A stretch of DNA of 28,574 bases from Modestobacter sp. (GTDB lineage: Bacteria; Actinomycetota; Actinomycetes; Mycobacteriales; Geodermatophilaceae): the NCBI GenBank assembly GCA_025965635.1, contig JAOPWO010000438.1, positions 1 through 28,574 on the forward strand, given 5' to 3'. Within the stretch, counting starts at the first letter, position 1, and the number at the start of each line of letters is the position of its first letter. Both the position numbers and the translations under genes were made by a program. Below are positions 8,627-16,277 of this stretch, one piece after another. A model generated the notes under the pieces. That model saw only the letters and a program-made list of their open reading frames with translations, made no database searches and was not told where the DNA came from.

Positions 8627-9667
8627 TCAGCTCGCCGCCGCCGGCGGCGGTTCGGCGAGCCCGTTCAGCGACTCCATGCCGGCGAGGTCCACGCCCGGGC
8701 TCATGCGGGCCGACCACGGGTAGGCCGCTGCGGCGCTGTCGAACAGCTCGTCCACCGTCAGCCGGCGACGGGTCAGCCCCTGCCGGTGCGCCTGGTCCAT
8801 GAGGCGGCTCAGCTCGTGGCCGTTGCGCCCGGACACCCCGTAGGGGAAGGGGTCGTCGCCGAACACCCGCTCGGTCTCGTCCAGATGCGCCCTCATGAAC
8901 GGCAGACTCGTGATGCGCTCGTTCTGCAGCAGGTGGTACGCCGCCTGCTTGGCCTGGTCGAAGCCGCGGCACATGGCGAGGACGAGGTCGGGGTGGGCGT
9001 CGGCGAACTCCTGCCGGACGGCGATGACGTGCAGCGCCGGATGACAGCGGGTCGCCTCGAAGAACTCCCGCTGGGCACGCGCCGGATCCCGGTGCACGGG
9101 CACGATGTCGCCGCGGTGGGCCGCCGGCACCAGCGGGAGCGCCTCCGTCATGAGGCAGTCGGCCTCCCCGTCCAGCAAGCGCTCGAGCCCGAGGTGGGGC
9201 CCGGGAACGAGCCGCGTGCGCACGCCGGCGGGGGGGCGCATCCGCTCGTCCCGCTCCGGCGCGGTCGTGACCCACTCGACGTCGGTGGCCGCCACGCCCG
9301 CGGCCTCGAGGTCGGCGCGGTGCCACAGCGAGGACGTCATGTAGTACATCGGCACTGCGACGCGTCGGCCGACCAGGTCGGCCAGCGAGGTGATCCCGCT
9401 CCCCCGCCTGGTGAGCACGTAGGGCTGGAGGAACAGCCGGTCGGGGAGAACGGGGATGGCGGTGTACGGCTCGCCCCGGTCCTTGAGGAAGGCGTAGTGG
9501 GCGACCGGTATCTCGGCGACGTCGAACGTGCCGTTCAGCAGGCCCCGCACGCCCACACCCGGCAGGACCTGGGCCACCATGACCCGGTCGAGGACGACCC
9601 GTCCGTCGTGCAGGGCCTCCGTCCGGTCGAACCGCTGGATCGCCAGCGTCCCGGCGAACTGGCGCAC
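8627..9667 (-). CDS. 4,5-dihydroxyphthalate decarboxylase (Pht5)-family protein
   Basis: The 346-aa protein fits the Pht5 family, whose known members convert 4,5-dihydroxyphthalate to protocatechuate and share a periplasmic-binding-protein-like fold. Family-like blocks seen: FDRTEALHDGRV (13-24), GTFDVAEIPVAHYAFLK (46-62), AIPVLPDRLF (70-79), GRRVAVPMYYMTS (100-112) and, near the C-terminus, PYGVSGRNGHEL then LTVDELFDSA. No signal peptide or lipobox is present, which argues for an enzyme rather than a transporter part. The start chosen is GTG at 9665-9667 with GAAGGGGG just upstream; an ATG 51 bp further up lacks a good site. It sits between the hydrolase and the ABC importer. Actinobacterial relatives often have untested function, so decarboxylation of a hydroxylated aromatic acid here is an inference. 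Confidence 0.75.
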   Translation of the reverse strand: MRQFAGTLAIQRFDRTEALHDGRVVLDRVMVAQVLPGVGVRGLLNGTFDVAEIPVAHYAFLKDRGEPYTAIPVLPDRLFLQPYVLTRRGSGITSLADLVGRRVAVPMYYMTSSLWHRADLEAAGVAATDVEWVTTAPERDERMRPPAGVRTRLVPGPHLGLERLLDGEADCLMTEALPLVPAAHRGDIVPVHRDPARAQREFFEATRCHPALHVIAVRQEFADAHPDLVLAMCRGFDQAKQAAYHLLQNERITSLPFMRAHLDETERVFGDDPFPYGVSGRNGHELSRLMDQAHRQGLTRRRLTVDELFDSAAAAYPWSARMSPGVDLAGMESLNGLAEPPPAAAS

Positions 9668-9757
9668 GGTGCCCCCTTCTCGTCGTCGACATGGGACAAC
9701 TGCTCGTCCGCGGCGCACGGAGACCGTGGCGGCCGTGGCCGGTCAGGTCGGTCAGGT

Positions 9758-9776
9758 GGCCGTGGTCACCACGGCC
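9758..9776. promoter_or_regulatory. Near-perfect palindrome, candidate operator
   Basis: GGCCGTGGT (9758-9766) and ACCACGGCC (9768-9776) form a 9-bp inverted repeat around one central base, 91 bp upstream of the Pht5-like start. The size and symmetry suit a dimeric repressor site, but it could also fold in RNA as the first of three hairpins in this gap. Confidence 0.4.
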
Positions 9777-9783
9777 GCGAGCC

Positions 9784-9808
9784 GCCCGCCACCGGTCCGG
9801 TGGCGGGC
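9784..9808. repeat. 12-bp inverted repeat, second hairpin of the gap
   Basis: GCCCGCCACCGG (9784-9795) is the exact reverse complement of CCGGTGGCGGGC (9797-9808), separated by one base. In RNA this gives a 10-bp GC stem with a 5-nt loop. It lies in the leader of the Pht5-like gene. Confidence 0.5.
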
Positions 9809-9862
9809 GACGCGGGTCACGGGACGCCGGACTCCACCGGAGCCTGCACCGCGGCATGCGGC

Positions 9863-9900
9863 GGCCGGGCGACCGGGTTCCCCCACCCGGTCGCCCGGCC
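9863..9900 (-). terminator. Strong hairpin after the hydrolase gene
   Basis: A perfect 15-bp stem pairs GGCCGGGCGACCGGG (9863-9877) with 9886-9900 around an 8-nt loop, starting 3 nt after the hydrolase stop on the minus strand. There is no T-run. It may terminate part of the transcription, or protect the 3' end of the upstream message so that oxygenase and transporter genes are expressed at different levels. Confidence 0.6.
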
Positions 9901-9903
9901 GGG

Positions 9904-10770
9904 TCAGGAGCCCAGGAACGAGAGCACGAGCCGGTCGTGCTCCTCGGGCTTCTCCCACTGGGGCCAGTGCGCGGCGTCCTCGATCAGCGCGTACTGGGCG
10001 CCCGGGATCAGGGACGCCAGCCGCTCACCGATCTCGGGACCGTGACCGGGGTTCTTGTCCGACCACAGCACGAGGGTCGGAACGGTCACCCGGGCCAGGT
10101 CGGCCTCCCGGAAGTGGAACTGCTCGACGCCGGTCTCGCTGAACCGGTGGCTGAACACCTGGCGGAGGGCGGCGTTGGTGTCCGCGTCGCGGTAGAGCGC
10201 CTGCCGCAGCGCGACCAGCTCGTCGGTCACCCTGTCCGGGGCGGCCATGAGCCACTCGAGCCGCGCGCGGACGTTGTCCTCCGTCGGCGAGTCGAGCACC
10301 TTCAGCGAGCGGTCCCGCAAGGCGGCCTGCGCATCGGCGACGGCTGCGGGCGTGGCCTCCTCGTGGTAGATGACGCCCGCGCTGGTGTTGAGCACCAGCT
10401 TCTTGACGCGCTCCGGGTGGTTCAGCGCGAGCCACAGGCCGACCCACCCCCCGAGCGACTCGCCCTCGACGTAGGCGGACTCGACGCCCAGGTCGTCGAG
10501 GACGTCCAGGGCCTGATCGGCGTAGGTGGGGATGCTCTGCCCGTCGAACGGCGGGTTCTCCGACCGGCCGTGCCAGACGAAGTCGATCGCCACCACGCGG
10601 TAGTGCTCGGCGAGCCGGCGCATGTTGCGGCTGTAGGCCTCGGCATGGCCGCCGATGCCGTGCATGAGCAGGAGGGTCTCCCCCTCGCCCGCGATGATGG
10701 CGCGGGTCCGGTACTTGCGTCCGACGTAGACGACCTGGCAGTCGAGCAGATCGAGATGGATCGTTGACAT
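9904..10770 (-). CDS. Alpha/beta hydrolase, probable meta-cleavage C-C hydrolase (MhpC/BphD/CarC-like)
   Basis: This 288-aa hydrolase has the full triad: nucleophile Ser105 in GESLGG (103-108), Asp238 in LWSDKNPGHG and His268 in EDAAHWPQWEKP. The oxyanion motif is HGIGG (37-41). These features and the length match enzymes that split the C-C bond of extradiol cleavage products, releasing a carboxylic acid and 2-hydroxypenta-2,4-dienoate. ATG at 10768-10770 has GGAG 7-8 nt upstream. The gene follows the Rieske oxygenase, and its expected product is the substrate of the hydratase at the head of the cluster. An ester or enol-lactone hydrolase role cannot be excluded, because the fold is shared and HGIGGH differs from the usual HGxGPG of this group. 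Confidence 0.85.
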   Translation of the reverse strand: MSTIHLDLLDCQVVYVGRKYRTRAIIAGEGETLLLMHGIGGHAEAYSRNMRRLAEHYRVVAIDFVWHGRSENPPFDGQSIPTYADQALDVLDDLGVESAYVEGESLGGWVGLWLALNHPERVKKLVLNTSAGVIYHEEATPAAVADAQAALRDRSLKVLDSPTEDNVRARLEWLMAAPDRVTDELVALRQALYRDADTNAALRQVFSHRFSETGVEQFHFREADLARVTVPTLVLWSDKNPGHGPEIGERLASLIPGAQYALIEDAAHWPQWEKPEEHDRLVLSFLGS

Positions 10771-10838
10771 GGCTCTACTCCACGAGAGGGTGCGCGCTCG
10801 CTCGAGCGACGCAGCAGGGGACGGTCAGGGCGTGGCTC

Positions 10839-10867
10839 GGCACCCCACCCGGACGGGGCGGGGTGCC
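10839..10867 (-). terminator. Hairpin after the Rieske oxygenase gene
   Basis: GGCACCCC (10839-10846) pairs with GGGGTGCC (10860-10867). The inside adds a further 3 bp (CCC 10848-10850 with GGG 10856-10858) after one mismatch. It begins about 16 nt after the oxygenase stop. It has no T-tract, so it could be a partial terminator or a stabilising structure ahead of the hydrolase. Confidence 0.45.
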
Positions 10868-10883
10868 GGCTCGAGGCGGTGGG

Positions 10884-11996
10884 CTAGCGCGCGACACGCG
10901 CCAGGCGGCGCCATGCCTGCACGGTCTGGTCCGTGGCGGCCATCTTCTCGTGGGACAGGCTCTCGTAGGTGATGCTCTCCGTGAGCCACTTGTCCTGTGC
11001 GCTGAAGTCGTAGTAGAAGACCCAGCGCAGCCAGCCCCAGAAGTTGGCGGTGAACAGCGCACGCGCCAGCGGGCTGCCCTGCTTGATCGCCCACATGTAG
11101 TTGCGGGTGGTGTCCTTGTCGATGGGCACGGCCCACCGCACGTGCGTCCATCGCGGACCGCGCAGCAGGAAGACGCCCGGCAGGCCGATGGCGTTGCTGC
11201 CGCTGAAGTGGTTCTTGCGGCGCCGCCACCACTGGCTCCGCGGCCAGCGGCCCACGTGCTGGTACTCCGCCGACGGCTCGCCCTCGGTCACCCGGTAGCT
11301 GACGAAGGTCTCCGGGTCCTCGAACTCGGTCGGGACCATCTTGACCTTGACGTACGCCGGCACCTGGTCGAACAGCATCCAGGCCGCCGGGCGGTGGAGG
11401 TAGAAGGCGTGGGCCGCGTCGATGGCATTGTCCATCGTGACCCGCCAGTTGGTGGCCCAGTCCTGCCTGAAGCGGAAGACCTGGACGCTGAAGTCTCGCC
11501 CGGTCGCCTCCGCCATGGTGCGCGGGATCCCCTCGAGGAACGGCGGAGCCGACTTGTCACCCAGGTAGACCCAGATCATCCCGAGCGCCTCGTGCGTCGG
11601 GTACGACGCCACCGAGACCTGCTCCGGCATGCGGCTGTCGGGGCCGTCGGTGAGAGCTGCGAGGCACTTGCCCTTCCCGTCGAACGTCCAGCCGTGGTAC
11701 GGGCAGGTGACGGTGCCGGGGAACAGCACCTTCCCGGTGTGCAGGCGGGCTCCCCGGTGCGGGCAGATGTCGCTGATGGCCTTCGGGCCGTCGGGGGCCC
11801 GGAAGACGGTCAGCTCCTCACCCAGCATCCTGACCAGGACGGGCTTCTTGCCCACCCGACGGGACTCCACGGCCGGCTGCCAGTAGTTCCGGTAGCCGAG
11901 CTCGGGAACCCAGTCGCGCGAGTCCACCCGCTGGCTGGTGGGACCGTTCTCAGCCGCCGGCTGACCTGGGGTCCCGACTCCGAGTGTCTGCGTCAT
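10884..11996 (-). CDS. Rieske non-haem iron oxygenase, catalytic subunit (370 aa)
   Basis: This ring-hydroxylating oxygenase has the Rieske [2Fe-2S] motif CPHRG at Cys78/His80 and CPYHGW at Cys98/His101. The mononuclear iron site follows in NWRVTMDNAIDAAHAFYLH, with His196 and His201 as ligands and Asp193 as the likely bridge. Asp356 near the C-terminus is a candidate third ligand. The start ATG at 11994-11996 has GGAGG 9 nt upstream and removes 57 non-homologous residues from the longest frame. The arrangement (a LGYRNYWQP N-terminal segment and a C-terminal WLTES to VQAWRRLA) recalls single-subunit oxygenases such as carbazole dioxygenase CarAa and 2-oxoquinoline 8-monooxygenase. Electrons probably come from the ferredoxin and reductase encoded just upstream. 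The hydroxylated substrate is unknown. Confidence 0.92.
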   Translation of the reverse strand: MTQTLGVGTPGQPAAENGPTSQRVDSRDWVPELGYRNYWQPAVESRRVGKKPVLVRMLGEELTVFRAPDGPKAISDICPHRGARLHTGKVLFPGTVTCPYHGWTFDGKGKCLAALTDGPDSRMPEQVSVASYPTHEALGMIWVYLGDKSAPPFLEGIPRTMAEATGRDFSVQVFRFRQDWATNWRVTMDNAIDAAHAFYLHRPAAWMLFDQVPAYVKVKMVPTEFEDPETFVSYRVTEGEPSAEYQHVGRWPRSQWWRRRKNHFSGSNAIGLPGVFLLRGPRWTHVRWAVPIDKDTTRNYMWAIKQGSPLARALFTANFWGWLRWVFYYDFSAQDKWLTESITYESLSHEKMAATDQTVQAWRRLARVAR

Positions 11997-12232
11997 GTTG
12001 CTGTACCTCCGAAATGGTGGGCCCGAGGCTCGCGGCCCCGGATGAGGCCGATGACTGTGGTCTTCCGACCACTGCTGGCCGTTGCTGGCTGCGTGTGGTG
12101 CTGCTGTGGACGAGAACGTCGTCTGCCTCGAGAACAGACATTCGCGCCTCGGTCCGGCCCCCAGCAAGCGACTCGTACCGCTGGACGGAACGTCCGGTCG
12201 TCTCGGCGGGCGAGGGACGGCGACGTCCCCTC

Positions 12233-12248
12233 GGTGCGTCGGCGCACC
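12233..12248 (-). terminator. Short hairpin after the ferredoxin reductase gene
   Basis: GGTGCG (12233-12238) and CGCACC (12243-12248) make a 6-bp stem with a 4-nt TCGG loop, about 13 nt after the reductase stop. The rest of the 265-bp gap holds further small inverted repeats (for example GGACG/CGTCC near 12182-12195) and probably the oxygenase promoter, but no clear promoter hexamers. Confidence 0.3.
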
Positions 12249-12261
12249 TCCGTCGCCGGCG

Positions 12262-13632
12262 TCACGGCAGTGCGTCAGGCCGTCCGCCGGCGATGCTCAA
12301 GAGCTCTTCCCAGTCGTGCACCGTGGTGCGGAGCCGGCCGCGCGAAGCACCCAGACCGACCTCGTGGTCGTCGATGCGCCGCCAGGCCCGCATGTCCGTG
12401 GTCACCAGGCCGCGCTCGGCGAGCTGCTGCGCCAGGTCGTGCCCGACCTCGCGACCCAGCAGCTGCGGGACGTCCTCCAGCACCGCGCCGACCGTCTCGA
12501 GGGCGTCCATCTTGTTCGTGCCGATGACGCCGGACGGGCCACGTTTCAGCCAACCCGCGACGTAGTGACCGGCCAGCGGTACGCCGTCGTCCACGACCCG
12601 CCCACGGTGGTTCGGTACCACGTGCGCACCGGCATCGAAGGGCAGGCCGGCGAGGGGCACCGAGCGGTAGCCCACCGACCGGATGAGCAGCTGTGCCGGG
12701 ATCGTCCGGTCCTCGCCCGTCAGGGCGACGCCACCCTCCCCGTCGGGGGCGGTGCGCTCGAGAACCAGCCCGCTGACCCGGTCCGTGCCGAGGACCTCGC
12801 GAGGCCGCGACCAGAAGTGCAGGTGCACCGTGCGAGCCGTCTCCGTCCGGGGACGCTCGGACCACTCCCGCAGGATCGCGAGGTTCCGGCCGGCCACCTT
12901 GTTGGCTTCCGCCGCCGCGGCCTCGACGGGGTCGAGTTCGAGATCCCGCGGATCCACCCGGACGCCGACGCCTGGCAGCTCGCCCAGCTCGCGCAGTTCC
13001 TTCGTCGTGAACGTCGCGCGGGCAGGACTCCGGCGTCCCACCAGGTGGATGTCCCGGAGCCGGCTGCCGGCCAGGGCCTGCAGGACGTGCTGCGGCATGT
13101 CGGTGGATTCGAGTTCACCGGGGCCCTTGGCGAGGATGCGCACCACGTCGAGGGCGACGTTGCCCACGCCGACGACCACGGCGGAGGTCGCACCCGACAG
13201 GAGTGCCTCGACGGCGGAGGGGTCGGTGCCCGGGTGACCGCAGTACCAGGAGACGAGGTCGGTCGCCGGGATGCTGCCGGGCAGCTGCTCCCCCGGGATC
13301 CCCAGCGAGCGATCCCTGGCCGCGCCGTAGGTGAGGACGACGGCGTGGGTGCTGGCCTGCAGCTCGGCGAGGGAGATGTCCGAGCCCACCTCGACGTTGC
13401 CGGTGAACCGGACGGCGTCGCGCTCCAGCACCCGTTGCAGGCTCTTGCGGAGGTCACGGATGGCCGTGTGGTCGGGCGCGACGCCGTGGCGCACCAGCCC
13501 GAACGGCGTCGGGAGCCGGTCCAGGACGTGGACCTCCACCGGAACCGCATCCTGATCGGTCAGCGCGGCGGCAGTGAAGATGCCGGCCGGTCCGGCGCCC
13601 ACGACCGTGACGCGCAGCGGTCGGGAGTTCAC
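12262..13632 (-). CDS. fprA: Ferredoxin-NADP(+) reductase, FprA/adrenodoxin-reductase type
   Basis: This 456-aa flavoprotein takes electrons from NADPH and reduces a ferredoxin. The FAD Rossmann motif is GAGPAG (12-17), followed by DRLPTPFGLVRHGVAPDH, the hallmark of the adrenodoxin-reductase family. The NADP-site motif is GVGNVALDVVRIL (154-166), with LVGRRSPARATFT downstream. The C-terminal block GWLKRGPSGVIGTNK closes the FAD site. GTG at 13630-13632 overlaps the ferredoxin stop by GTGA, which sets the start; the longer open frame upstream is antisense noise. Tight coupling to the 7Fe ferredoxin indicates a dedicated NADPH to reductase to ferredoxin chain, most simply for the Rieske oxygenase next downstream. 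It differs from the usual plant-type or GR-type reductases of ring hydroxylases. Confidence 0.95.
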   Translation of the reverse strand: MNSRPLRVTVVGAGPAGIFTAAALTDQDAVPVEVHVLDRLPTPFGLVRHGVAPDHTAIRDLRKSLQRVLERDAVRFTGNVEVGSDISLAELQASTHAVVLTYGAARDRSLGIPGEQLPGSIPATDLVSWYCGHPGTDPSAVEALLSGATSAVVVGVGNVALDVVRILAKGPGELESTDMPQHVLQALAGSRLRDIHLVGRRSPARATFTTKELRELGELPGVGVRVDPRDLELDPVEAAAAEANKVAGRNLAILREWSERPRTETARTVHLHFWSRPREVLGTDRVSGLVLERTAPDGEGGVALTGEDRTIPAQLLIRSVGYRSVPLAGLPFDAGAHVVPNHRGRVVDDGVPLAGHYVAGWLKRGPSGVIGTNKMDALETVGAVLEDVPQLLGREVGHDLAQQLAERGLVTTDMRAWRRIDDHEVGLGASRGRLRTTVHDWEELLSIAGGRPDALP

Positions 13633-13979
13633 GAGCTGGCGCTCTCCCGGCGCGGCAACGCGGCGATGAGAGGCGTGTCGACCCCGACGCGCCCGACGCC
13701 GCCGGCCCCGCCGGGCGCGCTCAGCGGCTGCGACCGACCCGCCAGAACGGTCTGGAAGAACACCCGGTTGTCGTCGATGTGCTGCTGCTGGTTCGACGGC
13801 ACCTGGTCCACGTAGGCGATGGCGTCGACCGGGCAGACCGGCTCGCAGGCGCCGCAGTCGATGCACTCGGCGGGGTTGATGTAGCTGGCCCGGTCGCCCT
13901 CGTAGATGCAGTCGACCGGGCAGTTCTGGACGCAGGTCTGGTCGAGGATGTCGACGCAGCCTTCCATGATCACGTACAT
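13629..13979 (-). CDS. fdxA: 7Fe ferredoxin (FdxA-like, [3Fe-4S][4Fe-4S])
   Basis: The 116-aa protein has cysteines at 8, 16, 20, 24, 39, 42, 45 and 49. By analogy with Azotobacter ferredoxin I, Cys8, Cys16 and Cys49 hold the [3Fe-4S] cluster, Cys20, Cys39, Cys42 and Cys45 hold the [4Fe-4S] cluster, and Cys24 is free. NCPVDCIYEG and ECIDCGACEPVCPVDAI are classic FdxA blocks. The C-terminal tail after about residue 80 is Gly/Ala/Pro-rich and shows no domain. ATG at 13977-13979 has only a weak purine-rich GAGAGAG upstream. It is coupled to the reductase by a GTGA overlap. Such ferredoxins often serve cytochromes P450 in actinobacteria. No P450 is in the window, so the Rieske oxygenase is the likely client. 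Confidence 0.95.
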   Translation of the reverse strand: MYVIMEGCVDILDQTCVQNCPVDCIYEGDRASYINPAECIDCGACEPVCPVDAIAYVDQVPSNQQQHIDDNRVFFQTVLAGRSQPLSAPGGAGGVGRVGVDTPLIAALPRRESASS

Positions 13980-14284
13980 GTTGCTCTCTCTCGTCGAGCA
14001 CCGAGGTGCGGGCGTCGTGGCCCAGCAGAGCGGGGCCGACGGCCCCCCCTGCAGCCTCTGTGGTGCGGCGTGGCGCGGGCAACGCGGCCGTACCGGTGGC
14101 CGGGACGATCGCGGCGGGTCGACGCCCGGCCGCCCGGCAGCCGCCCGTGGACGACGTCCGGGCTCGGGCCGCGGAATCGGTGCGGGTCAGCCGGCGAGGC
14201 GGTGGACCCGGGGTCCCTCGACCGACCTGGACGGCCGGTGGTGCGAGTGCGCCCCCACCCTGCTCCTGCAGCGGGGCGCCTCGT
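13980..14284. other. 305-bp gap between the aldolase and ferredoxin genes
   Basis: No coding frame with a ribosome site or recognisable protein was found. It is very GC-rich with only short inverted repeats (for example GGACC/GGTCC near 14214-14228). It probably carries the promoter of the ferredoxin-reductase pair, but no convincing hexamers are visible. Confidence 0.4.
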
Positions 14285-15373
14285 TCACGACCGGACGCGC
14301 CTCCCCTTCGCTCCCACCGGCCGGGATCCACCGTTCTCCTCCACGCGCTCGCGCTCCTCCCGGAGCGCCAGGGCGACGGAGACGATCATGTCCTCCTGGC
14401 CACCCACGTACTGCTCCTCGCCGACCCGGCGCAGGATGCTGTGGACGGGCACGTCGTACCGCTGCGCTGCCCGTTCGGCGTGCAGCAGGAAGGACGAGTA
14501 GACGCCGGCGATCCCCTGCACGATCGAGGCGCGATCCATCACCGGCATGCGGGGGATGAACGGGCGGACGACTTCCTCGGCCGCGGCCAGTGCGCGGTCG
14601 ACGTCGACGCCTGTGACGACATCCAACCGCTCGAACACCGCTGCCAGGACCTCGGTCGGCGAGTTCCCCGCCCCGGCTCCCAGGGCGCACAGGGCGCCGT
14701 CGATCTGCCGGGCGCCCGCCTTGTACGCGAGGACGGAGTTGGCCACCCCCAGGGACAGGTTCTGGTGCCCGTGGAAACCGACTTCGGCGTCGTCCCCGAA
14801 CTCCTCGACCAGGGCTGCGACACGCGCCTGCGCGTCCTCCAGCACGAGGGCGCCCGCGGAGTCCACCACGTAGACGCACTGGGCGCCGGCATCCACCATG
14901 ATCCGCCCCTGGTCGGCCAACTCGGCCGGTGAGATGCGGTGGCTGAGCATCAGGAAGCCGACGGTGCTCAGTCCCATGTCCCGAGCCACCCCGAAGTGCT
15001 GGATCGAGACGTCGGCCTCGGTGCAGTGGGTTGCCACGCGCACCACGGACATGCCGACGTCGGCGGCGGCCCGCATGTCGTCCACCGTGCCGACCCCCGG
15101 GAGGAGCAGGCAGGCGATCTTGGCGTTCTTCGCCTCGCTCCGAGCGGCCTTGATCAGCGTCAGTTCGTCGTCGCGGGAGAAGCCGTAGTTGAAGCTGGAA
15201 CCGCCGAGGCCGTCCCCGTGGGAGACCTCGATCACCGGCACGCCGGCCTCGTCGAGGGCGCTGACGGTGACGCGGACCTGCTCCTCCGTGAGCTGGTGCC
15301 CCATCGCATGGCTGCCGTCGCGCAGGGTGGAGTCGGTGATCTGGATGCCGGGGACGCCGGCCGCCGTGCTCAC
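14285..15373 (-). CDS. 4-hydroxy-2-oxovalerate aldolase (MhpE/DmpG/HsaF type)
   Basis: This 362-aa class II aldolase splits 4-hydroxy-2-oxovalerate into pyruvate and acetaldehyde. DSTLRDGSHAMGHQ (14-27) gives Arg18, the metal ligand Asp19 and the catalytic His22. His201 and His203 in GFHGHQN (199-205) complete the Mn/Mg site. GTG at 15371-15373 overlaps the acetaldehyde dehydrogenase stop by GTGA. The two enzymes normally form a complex that channels acetaldehyde, and their coupling here fits that. The C-terminal domain runs through GNSPTEVL and EEQYVGGQEDM as in the family. The last ~18 residues are a basic tail of no known role. Confidence 0.96.
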   Translation of the reverse strand: MSTAAGVPGIQITDSTLRDGSHAMGHQLTEEQVRVTVSALDEAGVPVIEVSHGDGLGGSSFNYGFSRDDELTLIKAARSEAKNAKIACLLLPGVGTVDDMRAAADVGMSVVRVATHCTEADVSIQHFGVARDMGLSTVGFLMLSHRISPAELADQGRIMVDAGAQCVYVVDSAGALVLEDAQARVAALVEEFGDDAEVGFHGHQNLSLGVANSVLAYKAGARQIDGALCALGAGAGNSPTEVLAAVFERLDVVTGVDVDRALAAAEEVVRPFIPRMPVMDRASIVQGIAGVYSSFLLHAERAAQRYDVPVHSILRRVGEEQYVGGQEDMIVSVALALREERERVEENGGSRPVGAKGRRVRS

Positions 15374-16269
15374 GCCGCAGCCACCGGACGCATGGCGAGC
15401 CGCTCCGCGACCTGCGCGGCCGCGGCGGTCATGATGTCCAGGTTGCCTGCGTAGGGGGGCAGGTAGTCGCCGTTGCCGCGGATCTCCAGGAACACCGCGA
15501 CCCGCCCCGATCCGTGCCATTGCGGCCTCGGCGGGTCGAACTGCGGATCGGCTCTGAGCTCGTAGCCAGGGACGTACTTCTGCACGTCGGCCACCATCGC
15601 GTGGATGCTCTCGACGACCGCGTCGCGGTCGTACTCCTCGGGGAGCGAGCAGTAGACCGTGTCGCGCATGATCACGGGAGGGTCTGCTGGGTTCAGGATG
15701 ATGATCGCCTTGCCTCGAGTCGCTCCACCGACGGACTCGATGGCCCGAGCCGTGGTCTGGGTGAACTCATCGATGTTCGCGCGGGTGCCGGGTCCGGCCG
15801 AGCGCGAGGCGATCGAGGCCACGATCTCGGCGTACTGCACCGGGACCACGCGGCTGACGGCCGCGACGATGGGGATCGTCGCCTGACCACCGCAGGTGAT
15901 CATGTTGACGTTCGGCGCCGAGCCGTGCTCGTCGAGGTTCACGGCCGGCACGACGTAGGGCCCGACGGCCGCCGGCGTCAGATCGATGACCCGGATGCCC
16001 GCTGCGGCGTAGCGGGGTGCGTTGGCGGCGTGCGCCCGGGCGCTGGTCGCCTCGAACACGAGGTCGGGCAGCTCCGGCTGCTCGAGCAGCCAGTCCACGC
16101 CCCCCGCGGACACCTCGACGCCCAGCAGTTCGGCCTTCCGCAGTCCGTCGGACTCAGGGTCGATGCCGATCATCCAGCGCGGTTCGACGTGATCGCTGCG
16201 CAGGAGCTTGAAGAGCAGGTCCGTACCGATGTTGCCGGGCCCGACGATGGCTGCGCGCATGGCGTGCAT
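15370..16269 (-). CDS. Acylating acetaldehyde dehydrogenase (MhpF/DmpF/HsaG type)
   Basis: This 299-aa enzyme oxidises acetaldehyde with NAD+ and CoA to acetyl-CoA. The NAD-binding motif is VGPGNIGTDL (9-18), and the catalytic thiol is Cys126 in MITCGGQAT. RANIDEFTQTT and NPADPPVIMRDT are conserved family blocks. The start used is ATG at 16267-16269, with GAGGGG 4 nt upstream. An ATG three codons later (16258-16260) is equally likely, since families often begin MRAAIVG. It lies 8 bp after the hydratase stop and overlaps the aldolase start, giving the standard hydratase, dehydrogenase, aldolase lower meta-cleavage operon. Confidence 0.96.
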   Translation of the reverse strand: MHAMRAAIVGPGNIGTDLLFKLLRSDHVEPRWMIGIDPESDGLRKAELLGVEVSAGGVDWLLEQPELPDLVFEATSARAHAANAPRYAAAGIRVIDLTPAAVGPYVVPAVNLDEHGSAPNVNMITCGGQATIPIVAAVSRVVPVQYAEIVASIASRSAGPGTRANIDEFTQTTARAIESVGGATRGKAIIILNPADPPVIMRDTVYCSLPEEYDRDAVVESIHAMVADVQKYVPGYELRADPQFDPPRPQWHGSGRVAVFLEIRGNGDYLPPYAGNLDIMTAAAAQVAERLAMRPVAAA

Positions 16270-16277
16270 CGCTCCCC

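Noticed and set aside
9784..9900. Possibility that the hairpins near 9.8 kb are CRISPR repeats
   Set aside because: The stems differ from one another in sequence and spacing, so they are separate inverted repeats and not a repeat array.
12082..13815. Plus-strand open frame opposite the ferredoxin reductase
   Set aside because: No motif and biased composition. The opposite strand encodes a full FprA-like protein.
13633..14331. Upstream extension of the ferredoxin reductase frame
   Set aside because: It runs through the ferredoxin gene in another frame with no homology. The GTG overlapping the ferredoxin stop is the natural start.
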